A stretch of DNA of 64,000 nucleotides from an uncultured Paracoccaceae bacterium. Its GTDB lineage: Bacteria > Pseudomonadota > Alphaproteobacteria > Rhodobacterales > Rhodobacteraceae. Within the stretch, counting starts at the first letter, position 1. Each line of letters begins with the position of its first letter. The stretch lies in assembly GCA_947500135.1 (NCBI GenBank), contig CANMQX010000002.1:496001-560000 (forward strand), given 5' to 3'. The position numbers and the translations under genes were made by a program. Positions 17,312 to 25,881 of the stretch are shown here, piece after piece. Below the pieces are notes generated by a model. It saw only the letters and a program-made list of their open reading frames with translations. It searched no databases and was not told the DNA's origin.

Positions 17312-19077
17312 GCCGCAACCTCTTGCAGGACAGTATCGAGCTCCACCGTGAAAATGGCCCCGCCATCGGGATGGTTACGGCCACGGATCGCACCACCAAA
17401 GCTTTGCACCAACCCATAAGAAATTGACAGGCCCAGCCCCATCCCCTCTGCCGCGCCAACGGCTTTGGTGGAATAGAACGGATCAAAAATCTTCTCTGGT
17501 TCAGCAATGCCCGGACCGGTGTCGCGCACCGACAGTGTCGTCCGGCCACCCGTCTGCGCAACGGAGATAAAGATATTTTTGGGCTCGCTGTCTTCCATCG
17601 CGTCCATACCATTGGACACAAGGTTCAACACGACCTGCTGCAAACGCACCTCCCCCCCCCGCACGATCACCGGGGTGTCAGGGCGGACCCAGTGTAGGGT
17701 CACACCAGTTTGGGCGGCACGCGGGCCAACCATCTCTAGCACCGCGTCGATCACCCCCGGCAAATCCACGTTTATGGGCGGCTCATCCTCTTGCCGGGCA
17801 AACGCACGCAGATTGCTGATGATGCGGCCCATGCGGCGCGCCAATTCCGAGATGCGGCCCAGATTATGAGCAGCGACCTGTGGCTTATCGCGATCCAGAA
17901 ACCCTTGCGCATTTTCGGCGAATGACCTGATCGCGGTTAGCGGCTGGTTCAGCTCATGACTAATACCAGCTGACATCTGGCCCAACGCCGACAGCTTACC
18001 GGCCTGCACCAGTTCATCCTGCGCTTTTTGCAACCGCTGTTCGGCGGCCTTGCGTTCGGCCACCTCCCGCCGCAGATCAGCGTTCAGCGCTTGGAGGTCG
18101 GCAGTACGGTCACGCACCCGACGCTCTAGTTTTGTATTCAACACAGCCAAGGTGCGTCGGCGTTGCGTCACCACCAGCAACAGCGTGCCAAATGCCAAAC
18201 AAACCGCAGCAGCAATGGCCGCCTGCAGGCTGGCCAACTGGCGCGCCGGGGCCACATCAACCAGCACTTCGCCCGTCATCCCGACAACCGGTAAATCGAG
18301 TGTCAGATGCAATGCGCGCGTTGGCAGATAACGGCCCCCATCCACATCCCAAACTTCATAGCCGCTGACCAGATCTTCGGAATAACGCACAAATGGGGTC
18401 ACGCTATCGGGCGGATATTCCAGCTTCTGCACTGGATCGCCAACACGGGACCGAAACACCAGTTCCGACCGGTTGGATAGAAAAATCACGCCACGCTGAT
18501 CGGTAAAAAACACCGTAGGGCGGGCACCGCGCCATGTCGCCTCGACTGGTTCAACATCGGCATAGACAACCAGCGCGCCTTCAACCGGTCCTTGTTTGGA
18601 AAAGACGGGGGCGGCAAAGACAAAGGCGCGACGCTGATAGGCCTCGCTGAACAAATGATAGAAACCCAGCGCGCCATCCAGCGCCCGTTCGAAGTAGGCG
18701 CGACCAGCATGATCAACATTTGGGGCCTCCTCGGTGGCGACCAACGCACTTCCGGACACATCCACCAGAATAATATCCAAGGCCCCGGTTTTATCGGCAA
18801 TCTCTTGCAGGACGGGGCGCAACGTCGCGGCGGGCGCGGCACCATCCATCACGGCGCGCAATTGCGGGTGATCGGCCGTAAGCACCGATAATTCGCGATA
18901 GCGCCGCAATTCGCCCGTCAAACTGTCCGAGGCAAGCGCCAGATCGGATCGGGCGCGCTGGTCAAGTTGCGCCAGCGCCGACACATACCCATACCACCAA
19001 ACTCCACCGGCAAAGGCCAGGACAGCCGCCAGAAATCCGGTAATGATCAGCAAGCGAAGGCGAAACAATTGGCGCAT
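17308..19077 (-). CDS. dctB: DctB-like sensor histidine kinase
   Basis: Senses periplasmic C4-dicarboxylates and phosphorylates DctD. It has an N-terminal helix (about residues 7-28), a double-PAS/dCache-like periplasmic domain up to a second helix near 280, then a coiled coil (ADLRREVAERKAAEQRLQKA), an H-box GISHELNQPLTAIRSFA and HATPase motifs (NLVSNGMDAM, DTGPGIA, GMGLGLSIS). The ORF extends to a GTG at 19164; an ATG at 19140 overlaps the P450 start codon. I prefer the ATG at 19077, directly before the first helix. It ends with ATGA coupling to dctD. Confidence 0.88.
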   Translation of the reverse strand: MRQLFRLRLLIITGFLAAVLAFAGGVWWYGYVSALAQLDQRARSDLALASDSLTGELRRYRELSVLTADHPQLRAVMDGAAPAATLRPVLQEIADKTGALDIILVDVSGSALVATEEAPNVDHAGRAYFERALDGALGFYHLFSEAYQRRAFVFAAPVFSKQGPVEGALVVYADVEPVEATWRGARPTVFFTDQRGVIFLSNRSELVFRSRVGDPVQKLEYPPDSVTPFVRYSEDLVSGYEVWDVDGGRYLPTRALHLTLDLPVVGMTGEVLVDVAPARQLASLQAAIAAAVCLAFGTLLLVVTQRRRTLAVLNTKLERRVRDRTADLQALNADLRREVAERKAAEQRLQKAQDELVQAGKLSALGQMSAGISHELNQPLTAIRSFAENAQGFLDRDKPQVAAHNLGRISELARRMGRIISNLRAFARQEDEPPINVDLPGVIDAVLEMVGPRAAQTGVTLHWVRPDTPVIVRGGEVRLQQVVLNLVSNGMDAMEDSEPKNIFISVAQTGGRTTLSVRDTGPGIAEPEKIFDPFYSTKAVGAAEGMGLGLSISYGLVQSFGGAIRGRNHPDGGAIFTVELDTVLQEVAA

Positions 19078-19138
19078 GCGCCGCAGCTTATCCAGCCCCC
19101 CTTGCAAAGACCAGACAGGTGGCCCAAAGCTACGCGTC

Positions 19139-20308
19139 ATGCACAGATTTGACCAATCCCCCACCGACCCGAATTTCGTCCAGAACCCCTACCCGTTTTA
19201 TGATCGCGCACGGGCGACAGGCGATTTTTTCTGGTGGCAGAATTATGACATGGCTTGTGCGGTCAGTCACAAGGCAGTTCATGCGGTCTTGCGCGACAAA
19301 CGCATGGGCCGGGAATGTCCCGCAGAATTGGCGCCGGACACGCCCGGCCACCTGCGCCCGTTCTACGCGATTGAGGCGCATTCAATGCTGGAACTGGAAC
19401 CGCCACGCCATACAAGACTGCGCGCACTTGTGCTGCGCGCCTTCACAAGTCGGACGATTGCGGCACTTGAACCGGGGATCCGGCAGCTTTGCCACCATCT
19501 GATCGATCAGTTCCCGGATCAGCCCTTTGATCTGCTCAAACATTATGCCCAACCTGTTCCGGTCATCGTCATTTGCCGCCTTCTGGGCGTGCCTGAAACA
19601 TACGCTGACGATCTACTGCGCTGGTCCAACGCGATGGTCGCGATGTATCAGGCAGGGCGAAGCCGAGCCATCGAAGATGCCGCCGCCCAGGCCAGCCATG
19701 AATTCAGCGCCTTCATGCGGGACTATATCAGCCAAAGGCGCAAGACCCCGGGCGATGATCTGATTTCGACATTGATCGCCGCAGAACAAGCCGGTGACAA
19801 ACTCAACGAGGATGAGCTGATCACCACCTGCATCCTTTTGCTGAACGCAGGGCATGAGGCCACGGTTCACACGCTTGGCAATGGTGTCAAAACGCTTCTT
19901 GAAAGGGACATCCGCACGATCTCACCTTCGACGGTCGAGGAAGTTATCCGTTTCGATCCGCCGCTGCATATGTTCACCCGCTGGGTTTATGAGGATGTCG
20001 AACTGCATGGCCAGCAATTCAAACGTGGTGACCAGATCGCCTGCTTGCTTGCTGCGGCGAACCGCGATCCAGATGCCTATGCTGCGCCTGACCGGTTTGA
20101 TCCCAACCGCAAGGGACCACAAAGCACAAGCTTTGGCGGCGGCATCCATTTTTGTGTCGGGGCACCGCTTGCGCGGCTGGAACTGCAAATTGCGCTCAGC
20201 GTTCTGTTCGAACGTTGTCCAAAACTGTCGATCACCGAAACCGCGCAATACGCCAACGTCTACCACTTTCACGGCCTCAAGGAATTGATCGTCTCCCCGA
20301 ACCGTTAA
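19139..20308 (+). CDS. Cytochrome P450
   Basis: A 389-aa soluble bacterial P450 (monooxygenase). The I-helix oxygen-activation motif is LLNAGHEAT, the K-helix ExxR is in EEVIRFDPP, and the haem-thiolate loop is FGGGIHFCVGAPLARLE. It is short but complete, of the CYP105/CYP107-like soluble type. The substrate is unknown, and no ferredoxin gene is adjacent. The start MHRFDQSPTDPNF at 19139 fits family N-termini; the track start adds about 32 unlikely residues. It is divergent from dctB, with almost no intergenic space if dctB starts early. Confidence 0.93.
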   Translation: MHRFDQSPTDPNFVQNPYPFYDRARATGDFFWWQNYDMACAVSHKAVHAVLRDKRMGRECPAELAPDTPGHLRPFYAIEAHSMLELEPPRHTRLRALVLRAFTSRTIAALEPGIRQLCHHLIDQFPDQPFDLLKHYAQPVPVIVICRLLGVPETYADDLLRWSNAMVAMYQAGRSRAIEDAAAQASHEFSAFMRDYISQRRKTPGDDLISTLIAAEQAGDKLNEDELITTCILLLNAGHEATVHTLGNGVKTLLERDIRTISPSTVEEVIRFDPPLHMFTRWVYEDVELHGQQFKRGDQIACLLAAANRDPDAYAAPDRFDPNRKGPQSTSFGGGIHFCVGAPLARLELQIALSVLFERCPKLSITETAQYANVYHFHGLKELIVSPNR

Positions 20309-20410
20309 CGCTGCGTACGGTCGCCATATTGACGCAATCGGGTTCCAACGCTAAACACGCTTAGGTTGTTGTGATTTTCAGAATGTAGCTAAAGCGTGTG
20401 AGCCTGTAGA

Positions 20411-21802
20411 ATGCACTACCTCGAAAAAGAACTTGGTGCTTTCTTGGGGCAACCCGAAGCATTCGCGTTTCTGGACTCCAGCGCCTGCGACGGCTTTTGG
20501 TTCTGGGATCTTGAGAATCCCGAACATGAATACATGAGCGCTGGTTTCTGGCGCGCCTTGGGGTTTGATCCGGCAGAGCGAAAGCACCTCGCGTCCGAAT
20601 GGCAAAACCTGATTTTCCCCGAAGATGGCGAAACCGCCCTGCAGAATTTCAGGCAGCATTGCGAAGATACATCTTTTCCCTACGACCAATTGGTCCGGTA
20701 CAAGACATCTGATGGGGGCACGGTAACGGTGCGTTGCCGGGGTGTTGCCGTGCGCGAAGACGGGGTGCCAAAGCGCATGTTGGGGTCGCACACGATTATC
20801 CATGACACGCGGGCAACGGAAATCGACCGGGAACTCAGTCAGATGCTGGAACTGTCCAGCGACGCGATCCTCGCCTATTCAGAGGATAGCGGCGTGTTAC
20901 GCTGGAACCAGGGGGCCGAGGCAATGTATGGCATCCCTGAGGCCGAAGCGATCGGGCAAGACCCGAATACGCTGACACAGGCGGAATTCGGCGTTTCAAT
21001 GCATGAAATCCGGACCATCCTTGATGCTGGCAAAACCTGGACCGGCGATACCAAACGCAAGACCCGCAACGGCAAGGTTTTGATCACCTCAACCAACATC
21101 CAACGGGTCGAGGTATCGGGCGGGCGCACATTGTTGCTGCAGATCGACCGCGACATCACCGAACGGTTCGAAGCGCAGGAAAAAGAGCGCCACCTGACGC
21201 GCGAGCTGCATCACCGGGTCAAAAACCTGTTCTCGATCATCCAGGGGCTCGTCCGGCTCAGTTTTCGGCTGGCGCGCACCAATGTTGGGCTGGCTGACAA
21301 GATCTGTTCGCGGATCGACGCATTGGCCAAAGCATATGCCCTGTCGATGGAACCCGAACACGACAAGACGGTTGATCTTCACACGCTTGTCAGTCAGGCA
21401 CTTGTCCCCTTTGCAAAGGGCGAAAAGACGATCCAGATCGAGGGTGACATCCTTCCTATAGCGGTCAATGACATCAGTCCGCTGAGTTTGATCATTAACG
21501 AACTGGCGACCAACGCATCCAAATACGGGGCGTTGCGTACCCAAGACGGCCGCGTTTCCGTCAACTGGGGACAAGATACAGATGATAACGGACGCGCAGT
21601 AATCAGACTTATCTGGTCAGAACAGAACGCTGTGTCTGAGGATACGAAAACACCCGAAGTCACCGGTTTTGGCACCCGGTTGATGACGCTATCCGCGCAG
21701 CAATTGAACGCGACACTTAACCAAGAATGGACAAATGAGGGCCTGAACTGCACATTAGCGATACCTTTTGCGCAACAGCCCCAAGACCGAATTGAGGCTT
21801 GA
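20411..21802 (+). CDS. PAS-PAS HWE/HisKA_2-family sensor histidine kinase
   Basis: A 463-aa cytoplasmic sensor kinase. Two PAS domains are recognisable: about residues 20-135 (WFWDLENPEHEYMSAGFWRALG) and 145-265 (LSSDAILAYSEDSGVLRWNQGAEAMYG). The HisKA_2 dimerisation/phosphorylation helix ELHHRVKNLFSIIQGLVRL follows, then an ATPase domain with NELATNASKYGAL. Such kinases often feed the alphaproteobacterial general stress response or light/redox signalling. The target here is probably the receiver encoded immediately downstream. The Shine-Dalgarno is weak. Confidence 0.9.
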   Translation: MHYLEKELGAFLGQPEAFAFLDSSACDGFWFWDLENPEHEYMSAGFWRALGFDPAERKHLASEWQNLIFPEDGETALQNFRQHCEDTSFPYDQLVRYKTSDGGTVTVRCRGVAVREDGVPKRMLGSHTIIHDTRATEIDRELSQMLELSSDAILAYSEDSGVLRWNQGAEAMYGIPEAEAIGQDPNTLTQAEFGVSMHEIRTILDAGKTWTGDTKRKTRNGKVLITSTNIQRVEVSGGRTLLLQIDRDITERFEAQEKERHLTRELHHRVKNLFSIIQGLVRLSFRLARTNVGLADKICSRIDALAKAYALSMEPEHDKTVDLHTLVSQALVPFAKGEKTIQIEGDILPIAVNDISPLSLIINELATNASKYGALRTQDGRVSVNWGQDTDDNGRAVIRLIWSEQNAVSEDTKTPEVTGFGTRLMTLSAQQLNATLNQEWTNEGLNCTLAIPFAQQPQDRIEA

Positions 21803-21807
21803 TCAAC

Positions 21808-22224
21808 ATGTCCGACCCTGATGGAGCACCGCAAATGAGCGAACAAGATGAACAAAGGCCACTGATTGGCAAGAAGGTACTGATTGTCGAAGATGAGATG
21901 CTGATCGCCTTCGACCTGATGGACACTTTCGGTGATGCGGGTGCTGCAGCCATCGGGCCAGCGGGCACGTTGGAGCAAGCGTTTGAGACATTCGACAAGG
22001 ATGAAACTGACGTCGCCATCCTTGATATCGATCTGCGCGGGGTGTCGGTGTTCCCGTTTGCAGAAGCATTGGTCAAACGCAACATTCCCATCGTCTTCCA
22101 TTCGGGTCACGGCACATTGGAAAACCTCGAAACGCGTTTTCCGGGCGCTGCAATTTGCCCGAAACCCGCATCAAAAGAAGAACTTATCAACAAAGTGTCC
22201 AGTCTGCTCGCAACAGAAAGTTAG
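21808..22224 (+). CDS. Single-domain response regulator
   Basis: A receiver-only protein of about 138 aa with acidic pocket VLIVEDEMLIAFDL, phosphoacceptor Asp in VAILDIDLRG and Lys in AICPKPASKEEL. It has no output domain, so it may act as a phosphate sink or relay for the HWE kinase. The track start at 21799 is a TTG. The ATG at 21808, or the ATG at 21835 with GGAG upstream, is more likely. It is followed by a hairpin terminator. Confidence 0.85.
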   Translation: MSDPDGAPQMSEQDEQRPLIGKKVLIVEDEMLIAFDLMDTFGDAGAAAIGPAGTLEQAFETFDKDETDVAILDIDLRGVSVFPFAEALVKRNIPIVFHSGHGTLENLETRFPGAAICPKPASKEELINKVSSLLATES

Positions 22225-22256
22225 GACCCCGCCAAATCCCGTCTTCAGCGGGGTCC
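22224..22256. terminator. Hairpin terminator between convergent genes
   Basis: GGACCCCGC, a 15-nt loop, then GCGGGGTCC lies between the receiver gene and the DUF2145 gene. It probably serves both directions. Confidence 0.6.
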
Positions 22257-22260
22257 ATAT

Positions 22261-23061
22261 TCAAAACCGCAGCACCTTGTCCGGCGTCACCCGATAGACG
22301 CTATCGTCCAGATCATGGTTTTGCATAAACCGGGCAATCGCGCCGAAAGTCGCTGTACGGACAGCGCTGCCATGATCTGCTGTGGTCAAAGCCTGTGATG
22401 CGGCAGGCGCCAACAGCCGCTGCAATCCATTCAACCGAACCGGTTGACCCGCAAAATGGGCAGCAACATTCGCTTTGATCTGGGTCGGATCGGTTGTGTC
22501 GTATAGCGCCGCCATCACCACATCCAACGTATGCTCGGTGCAGTTCTGAAACTGATGGGTCGCTGGGTTGGCCAGCACCGAATAGGACGGGTTATGCAGC
22601 CGGGCATAGGTCGGGCTTGCAATCACATTTAGCAGTTTTTGCTGCAACCGTGGATCAGGAATAATGACACCCGCATCCAGCCGATGTGCCGCCGCAAAGA
22701 AATCTGCCGGGGTGTCCTGCACCAATTCGCTGCGGGTCAGGTCACCGGCGGTTTGGTACAGGTTATAAACGCGGTACCCCATGCCTGTGCTGCCATCGGC
22801 ACGCGTGATCCGGGAATACACCCAGAAAGCCACGTGGGTATATCTGATACCATCGGGCAATAACGACGGATCGCGGCCAACCCGGGCAACAATTGCGACA
22901 TTCGCCCCGCGTGATGCCAGATCACGCTGCACACGATTTGCAAAATTAACGACATCGGCAGTTGGCAAGACGGCGTCCGCAGCCGCGCTGCTACCCGCCA
23001 TGGCAGGCAATGGCAGCACGAGTGTCAGGGCAACAAAAATCAGTTTAATATAATGTCTCAT
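22261..23061 (-). CDS. DUF2145 periplasmic protein
   Basis: A 266-aa secreted protein. A cleavable signal peptide (about residues 1-22, ending AMA) is followed by the DUF2145 domain, with the conserved GANVAIVARVGRDPSLLPDGI and RYTHVAFWVY segments. This domain has a thiol-peptidase-like layout: a His in YTHVAFW and a Cys in FQNCTEHTLD could form a catalytic pair. That is my inference, as the family is uncharacterised. It is encoded 15 bp after a small lipoprotein gene and most likely shares its transcript. Confidence 0.75.
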   Translation of the reverse strand: MRHYIKLIFVALTLVLPLPAMAGSSAAADAVLPTADVVNFANRVQRDLASRGANVAIVARVGRDPSLLPDGIRYTHVAFWVYSRITRADGSTGMGYRVYNLYQTAGDLTRSELVQDTPADFFAAAHRLDAGVIIPDPRLQQKLLNVIASPTYARLHNPSYSVLANPATHQFQNCTEHTLDVVMAALYDTTDPTQIKANVAAHFAGQPVRLNGLQRLLAPAASQALTTADHGSAVRTATFGAIARFMQNHDLDDSVYRVTPDKVLRF

Positions 23062-23076
23062 TTCAATAGCCCCTGA

Positions 23077-23427
23077 TTACAAGCGCGGCGGGCCGTCAGG
23101 GACGACACAAGTATTGGTTGCAGCAGGCGCATGACATACCGTTGGCTTTGCAGGCGAAACGCCGGCCTCAAATACTTGCGACCCGGCGTCTGCCGAAGCT
23201 GTGCCCACCTGCTCTATCGCCGAACCCGTAACGGCCAGAACAGAACCCGCCGCCATGACCGGCACCGCAGCAACCGTTGCCGCAGAGCCTGCAACGGCGC
23301 TGACCCCGTGGCCAGTGGCTTGCGCACTGTGATCGGCAGATTGGGTGGCATGTTGGGCGCTTGGCGTGGCACAGGCTGCCAAGACGACCAGGCCAGTGAT
23401 CCCGGCTGTGAGTTTCAATATATGCAT
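23077..23427 (-). CDS. Small Ala/Val-rich lipoprotein upstream of DUF2145
   Basis: A 116-aa lipoprotein. The signal peptide ends in the lipobox VLAAC, giving an acylated Cys about 19 residues in. The mature part is low-complexity (Ala/Ser/Val/Gly) with His residues (AQHATQSADHSAQATGHG) and a hydrophobic stretch. Two C-terminal Cys (PTVCHA and NTCVVP) could form a disulfide. No family is recognised. It is probably the first gene of a two-gene operon with DUF2145. Two TGAACA-type palindromes flank its promoter region. Confidence 0.6.
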   Translation of the reverse strand: MHILKLTAGITGLVVLAACATPSAQHATQSADHSAQATGHGVSAVAGSAATVAAVPVMAAGSVLAVTGSAIEQVGTASADAGSQVFEAGVSPAKPTVCHAPAATNTCVVPDGPPRL

Positions 23428-23442
23428 GACTTACCTCATTTA

Positions 23443-23509
23443 TGAACAATGTTCACACTATTTAGGTAAGGCTGGTCTAGCTGTCAACAGATTTCTTGAA
23501 CAATGCTCA
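23443..23509. promoter_or_regulatory. Pair of TGAACANTGTTCA operator-like palindromes
   Basis: TGAACAATGTTCA at 23443-23455 is a perfect 13-bp dyad, and TGAACAATGCTCA at 23497-23509 differs by one base. They are 54 bp apart and sit just upstream of the lipoprotein/DUF2145 operon. The form resembles TetR/AcrR operators. No TetR gene adjoins; the neighbour is an Lrp-type regulator on the same strand. Confidence 0.55.
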
Positions 23510-23531
23510 CGAAATGCAGCAGAGATGCATC

Positions 23532-23993
23532 TTACAACGGGAGAGCCACGGTTGCCTTGATTTCTTCCATCGACAAAAGTGCCGTCACATTATGCACTTT
23601 CACCTCTGAAATCAGCGCCTGATAGAACGTGTCATAAGCCCGCGCATTCTGCACCCGGACCTTTAGGATGTAGTCGATATCGCCTGCCAGCCGGTGTGCC
23701 TCCTGCACTTCGGCACGTGATCGCAGGGCCGCCAGAAACCGGGCCTGCCAGTCCGCGTCATGTTCTGACGTGCGGATCAAAACAAAAAAACATGCCTCAA
23801 ACCCCAACGCCTCTGCATCCAGCAAAACCGTCTGCTGGCCGATGATACCGGCCTCGCGCATCTTCTTGATTCTGTTCCAAACCGGGGTCTTTGATGACCC
23901 GACCGTGCGCGCAATTTCGTCCAATGATTGCGCTGCATCCGCTTGCAATGCGGCAAGGATTTTCCGGTCTGTCGCATCAATCCGAACTGACAT
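23532..23993 (-). CDS. Lrp/AsnC-family transcriptional regulator
   Basis: A 153-aa DNA-binding regulator. The N-terminal winged HTH reads IDATDRKILAALQADAAQSLDEIARTVG, and the C-terminal RAM (AsnC_trans_reg) domain includes HRLAGDIDYILKVRVQNA, the usual effector-sensing turn. Divergently placed next to cysG-cysI-cysH, it is the likely regulator of siroheme and sulfite-reductase synthesis, perhaps sensing a sulfur amino acid; this is inferred from position. The intergenic region carries a long inverted repeat that could be its operator. Confidence 0.88.
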   Translation of the reverse strand: MSVRIDATDRKILAALQADAAQSLDEIARTVGSSKTPVWNRIKKMREAGIIGQQTVLLDAEALGFEACFFVLIRTSEHDADWQARFLAALRSRAEVQEAHRLAGDIDYILKVRVQNARAYDTFYQALISEVKVHNVTALLSMEEIKATVALPL

Positions 23994-24005
23994 TCTCTGA
24001 TCTCC

Positions 24006-24034
24006 GTATTTTCAGGACGGCTGGTCCAAAATAC
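24006..24034. promoter_or_regulatory. Inverted repeat in the lrp-cysG intergenic region
   Basis: GTATTTT-ca-GGAC-ggctg-GTCC-a-AAAATAC is a near-perfect 29-bp dyad centred between the divergent regulator and cysG. It is A/T-rich at the ends, as Lrp-family sites often are, and is a candidate operator for both genes. Confidence 0.5.
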
Positions 24035-24128
24035 AGCCAACCCAGAACATATGTCCTTACTTAGCGCCAAGGGGGCGCAACAGGAAGAACATTATTCTAT
24101 ATTGAACGGAAGAAATCAGAGGTTCGTC

Positions 24129-25520
24129 ATGAAGCACTTCCCCATCTTCCTCGCCGTCGAAGGCCGCCGCATCGTTTTGTCCGGCGGTGGTGATGCAGCC
24201 ATGGCCAAGCTGCGGCTTTTGATGAAGACAGAGGCACATCTGACCGTCATCGCCGCGGATATCGCCGATGACATCCACAAATGGGCCAGCCAAGGCAAAC
24301 TGCGTATCATCGAACGGGCGATGGAGCCCGGCGACGCATTATGTGCCGCACTTTTCTATGCCGCCAACGAAGATGACGCCGAAGACGCCCGTGTATCGGC
24401 CATCGCCAATGCCGAAGGCGCGCTGTTCAATATCGTCGATAACCTTGCCGATAGCCAGTTCATCACCCCCGCAATCGTTGACCGTGATCCGGTCACGGTC
24501 GCCATCGGCACCGAAGGTGCCGCACCGGTGCTGGCCCGTGCTATCAAGGCTGATCTGGAAGAACGCCTGCCTACATCATTGGGTATCCTCGCCCGCATCG
24601 GCAAAAGCTTCCGCCACGCGGTTGAAGTGCTGCCCATGGGCCGCAAGCGGCGGGATTTCTGGTCTTCCTTCTACTTCAACGCTGGCCCCAAAGCGATTGC
24701 AGAGGCTGGTGAAACCGGTGTCATCCCAGCGCTCGAAATGCTGCTGGATAATCACATCATGGCAGACACCAAGGAAGGTCATGTTGACCTGGTCGGCGCT
24801 GGCCCCGGTGATCCGGAACTGCTGACGCTCAAGGCGCGCAACGCGCTCGACAAGGCGGATATCGTTATCCATGACCGGCTGGTCACTGGCGAAATCCTCG
24901 AACTCGCACGCCGCGAGGCAATCATCATTGACGCAGGCAAAACCGGCTTTGGCCCGTCGATGAAGCAGGAAGATATCGACGCGCTGATCGTCCAGCATGC
25001 ATTGGACGGACACCATGTGGTGCGCCTCAAAGCAGGTGATCCGACCGTCTTTGGGCGGCTTGACGAGGAAATCGAAGCACTCGAAGCCGCCGATGTCAGC
25101 TACCGGATCATCCCCGGCATCACCGCCGCCTCTGCCGCCGTGGCAAATATCGGTCAAAGCCTGACCAAACGCGGCAGAAACTCTGCCGTGCGGCTGATCA
25201 CCGGGCATGACACCAAAGGCTATGCCGATCACGATTGGGCCGCACTCGCCCAGCCCGGCGAGGTTGCGGCGATCTATATGGGCAAGAAATCCGCCCGGTT
25301 TATTCAGGGCCGCCTGTTGATGCATGGCGCCGATCCTGCAACGCCCGTAACCATCATCGAAAATGTCAGCCGCGCGGATCAGCAGATCATCGCGACAACG
25401 CTTGCCGAACTTGAACCGACCCTCACCCAGGCAGACCTGCAAGGGCCTGCCATCACTTTCTATGGCCTCGCCCCGCGCGATGCCGCGTCCCAAATAGAAA
25501 ACATCAGGGAGTTTGCATAA
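24129..25520 (+). CDS. cysG: Siroheme synthase CysG (fused dehydrogenase/ferrochelatase and methyltransferase)
   Basis: A bifunctional enzyme of 463 aa that makes siroheme from uroporphyrinogen III for sulfite reductase. The N-terminal half is the precorrin-2 dehydrogenase/sirohydrochlorin ferrochelatase (NAD-binding VLSGGGDAAMAKLR). The C-terminal half is the SAM-dependent uroporphyrinogen-III methyltransferase: VDLVGAGPGDPELLT, VRLKAGDPTVFGR and GITAASAAVANIGQSLT. The nucleotide-binding GGG motif is kept. The track ORF starts at 24051, but the ATG at 24129 (MKHFPIFL) has an AGAGG Shine-Dalgarno and the right length. It is the first gene of the cys operon. Confidence 0.95.
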   Translation: MKHFPIFLAVEGRRIVLSGGGDAAMAKLRLLMKTEAHLTVIAADIADDIHKWASQGKLRIIERAMEPGDALCAALFYAANEDDAEDARVSAIANAEGALFNIVDNLADSQFITPAIVDRDPVTVAIGTEGAAPVLARAIKADLEERLPTSLGILARIGKSFRHAVEVLPMGRKRRDFWSSFYFNAGPKAIAEAGETGVIPALEMLLDNHIMADTKEGHVDLVGAGPGDPELLTLKARNALDKADIVIHDRLVTGEILELARREAIIIDAGKTGFGPSMKQEDIDALIVQHALDGHHVVRLKAGDPTVFGRLDEEIEALEAADVSYRIIPGITAASAAVANIGQSLTKRGRNSAVRLITGHDTKGYADHDWAALAQPGEVAAIYMGKKSARFIQGRLLMHGADPATPVTIIENVSRADQQIIATTLAELEPTLTQADLQGPAITFYGLAPRDAASQIENIREFA

Positions 25521-25816
25521 TGGCCCGCAGTTTTACACCCAAAGTCGTCACCGCCAACGCATTGCTGGAAGGCGATGCGGTCTGGCTGACCGAAGACAAC
25601 ACGTGGACCCGCGATATCCGCGAAGCTGAATTGATCACGGACGAGGCGCATGGCGACCTGCGCCTGCTAGAGGCGCAGGCGCGTGCTGATGAAATTGCAG
25701 GTGCCTATTTGGCTGATGCCACGTCAGGCGAAGACGGCCCCGAACCCACCCATTTCCGCGAGGCGTTCCGCACGCGCGGCCCCTCAAACTACGATCACGG
25801 AAAACAGGCAGGGTAA
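25520..25816 (+). CDS. DUF2849 protein of the sulfite-reductase operon
   Basis: A 98-aa small soluble protein: FTPKVVTANALLEGDAVWLTEDNTWTRDI and AYLADATSGEDGPEPTHFREAFRTRGPSNY. DUF2849 members regularly sit between cysG and cysI in alphaproteobacteria and are thought to be accessory to sulfite reduction; the mechanism is unknown. The start overlaps the cysG stop (TAATG), so translation is probably coupled. A twin hairpin follows. Confidence 0.8.
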   Translation: MARSFTPKVVTANALLEGDAVWLTEDNTWTRDIREAELITDEAHGDLRLLEAQARADEIAGAYLADATSGEDGPEPTHFREAFRTRGPSNYDHGKQAG

Positions 25817-25862
25817 CAAAGTTTCGCAGAAACTTTGCTTTCAAATTCTCTCAGAGAATTTG
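25817..25862. repeat. Twin-hairpin element, copy A (inside the cys operon)
   Basis: Two adjacent perfect inverted repeats are CAAAGTTTC-gca-GAAACTTTG (25817-25837) and CAAATTCTCT-c-AGAGAATTTG (25842-25862). The first starts immediately after the DUF2849 stop, and both end about 20 bp before the cysI ATG. The layout matches the reverse complement of the element at 49332-49379. It may affect mRNA processing or stability between DUF2849 and cysI. Confidence 0.65.
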
Positions 25863-25881
25863 CCCGCCAGAAGGAAACGAT

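Noticed and set aside
16085-19077. Sigma-54 promoter expected for a DctBD-controlled dctP
   Set aside because: I looked for TGGCAC-N5-TTGC in the dctP upstream gap on the minus strand and saw none.
24576-25493. 305-aa minus-strand ORF
   Set aside because: Antisense of cysG with no family match.
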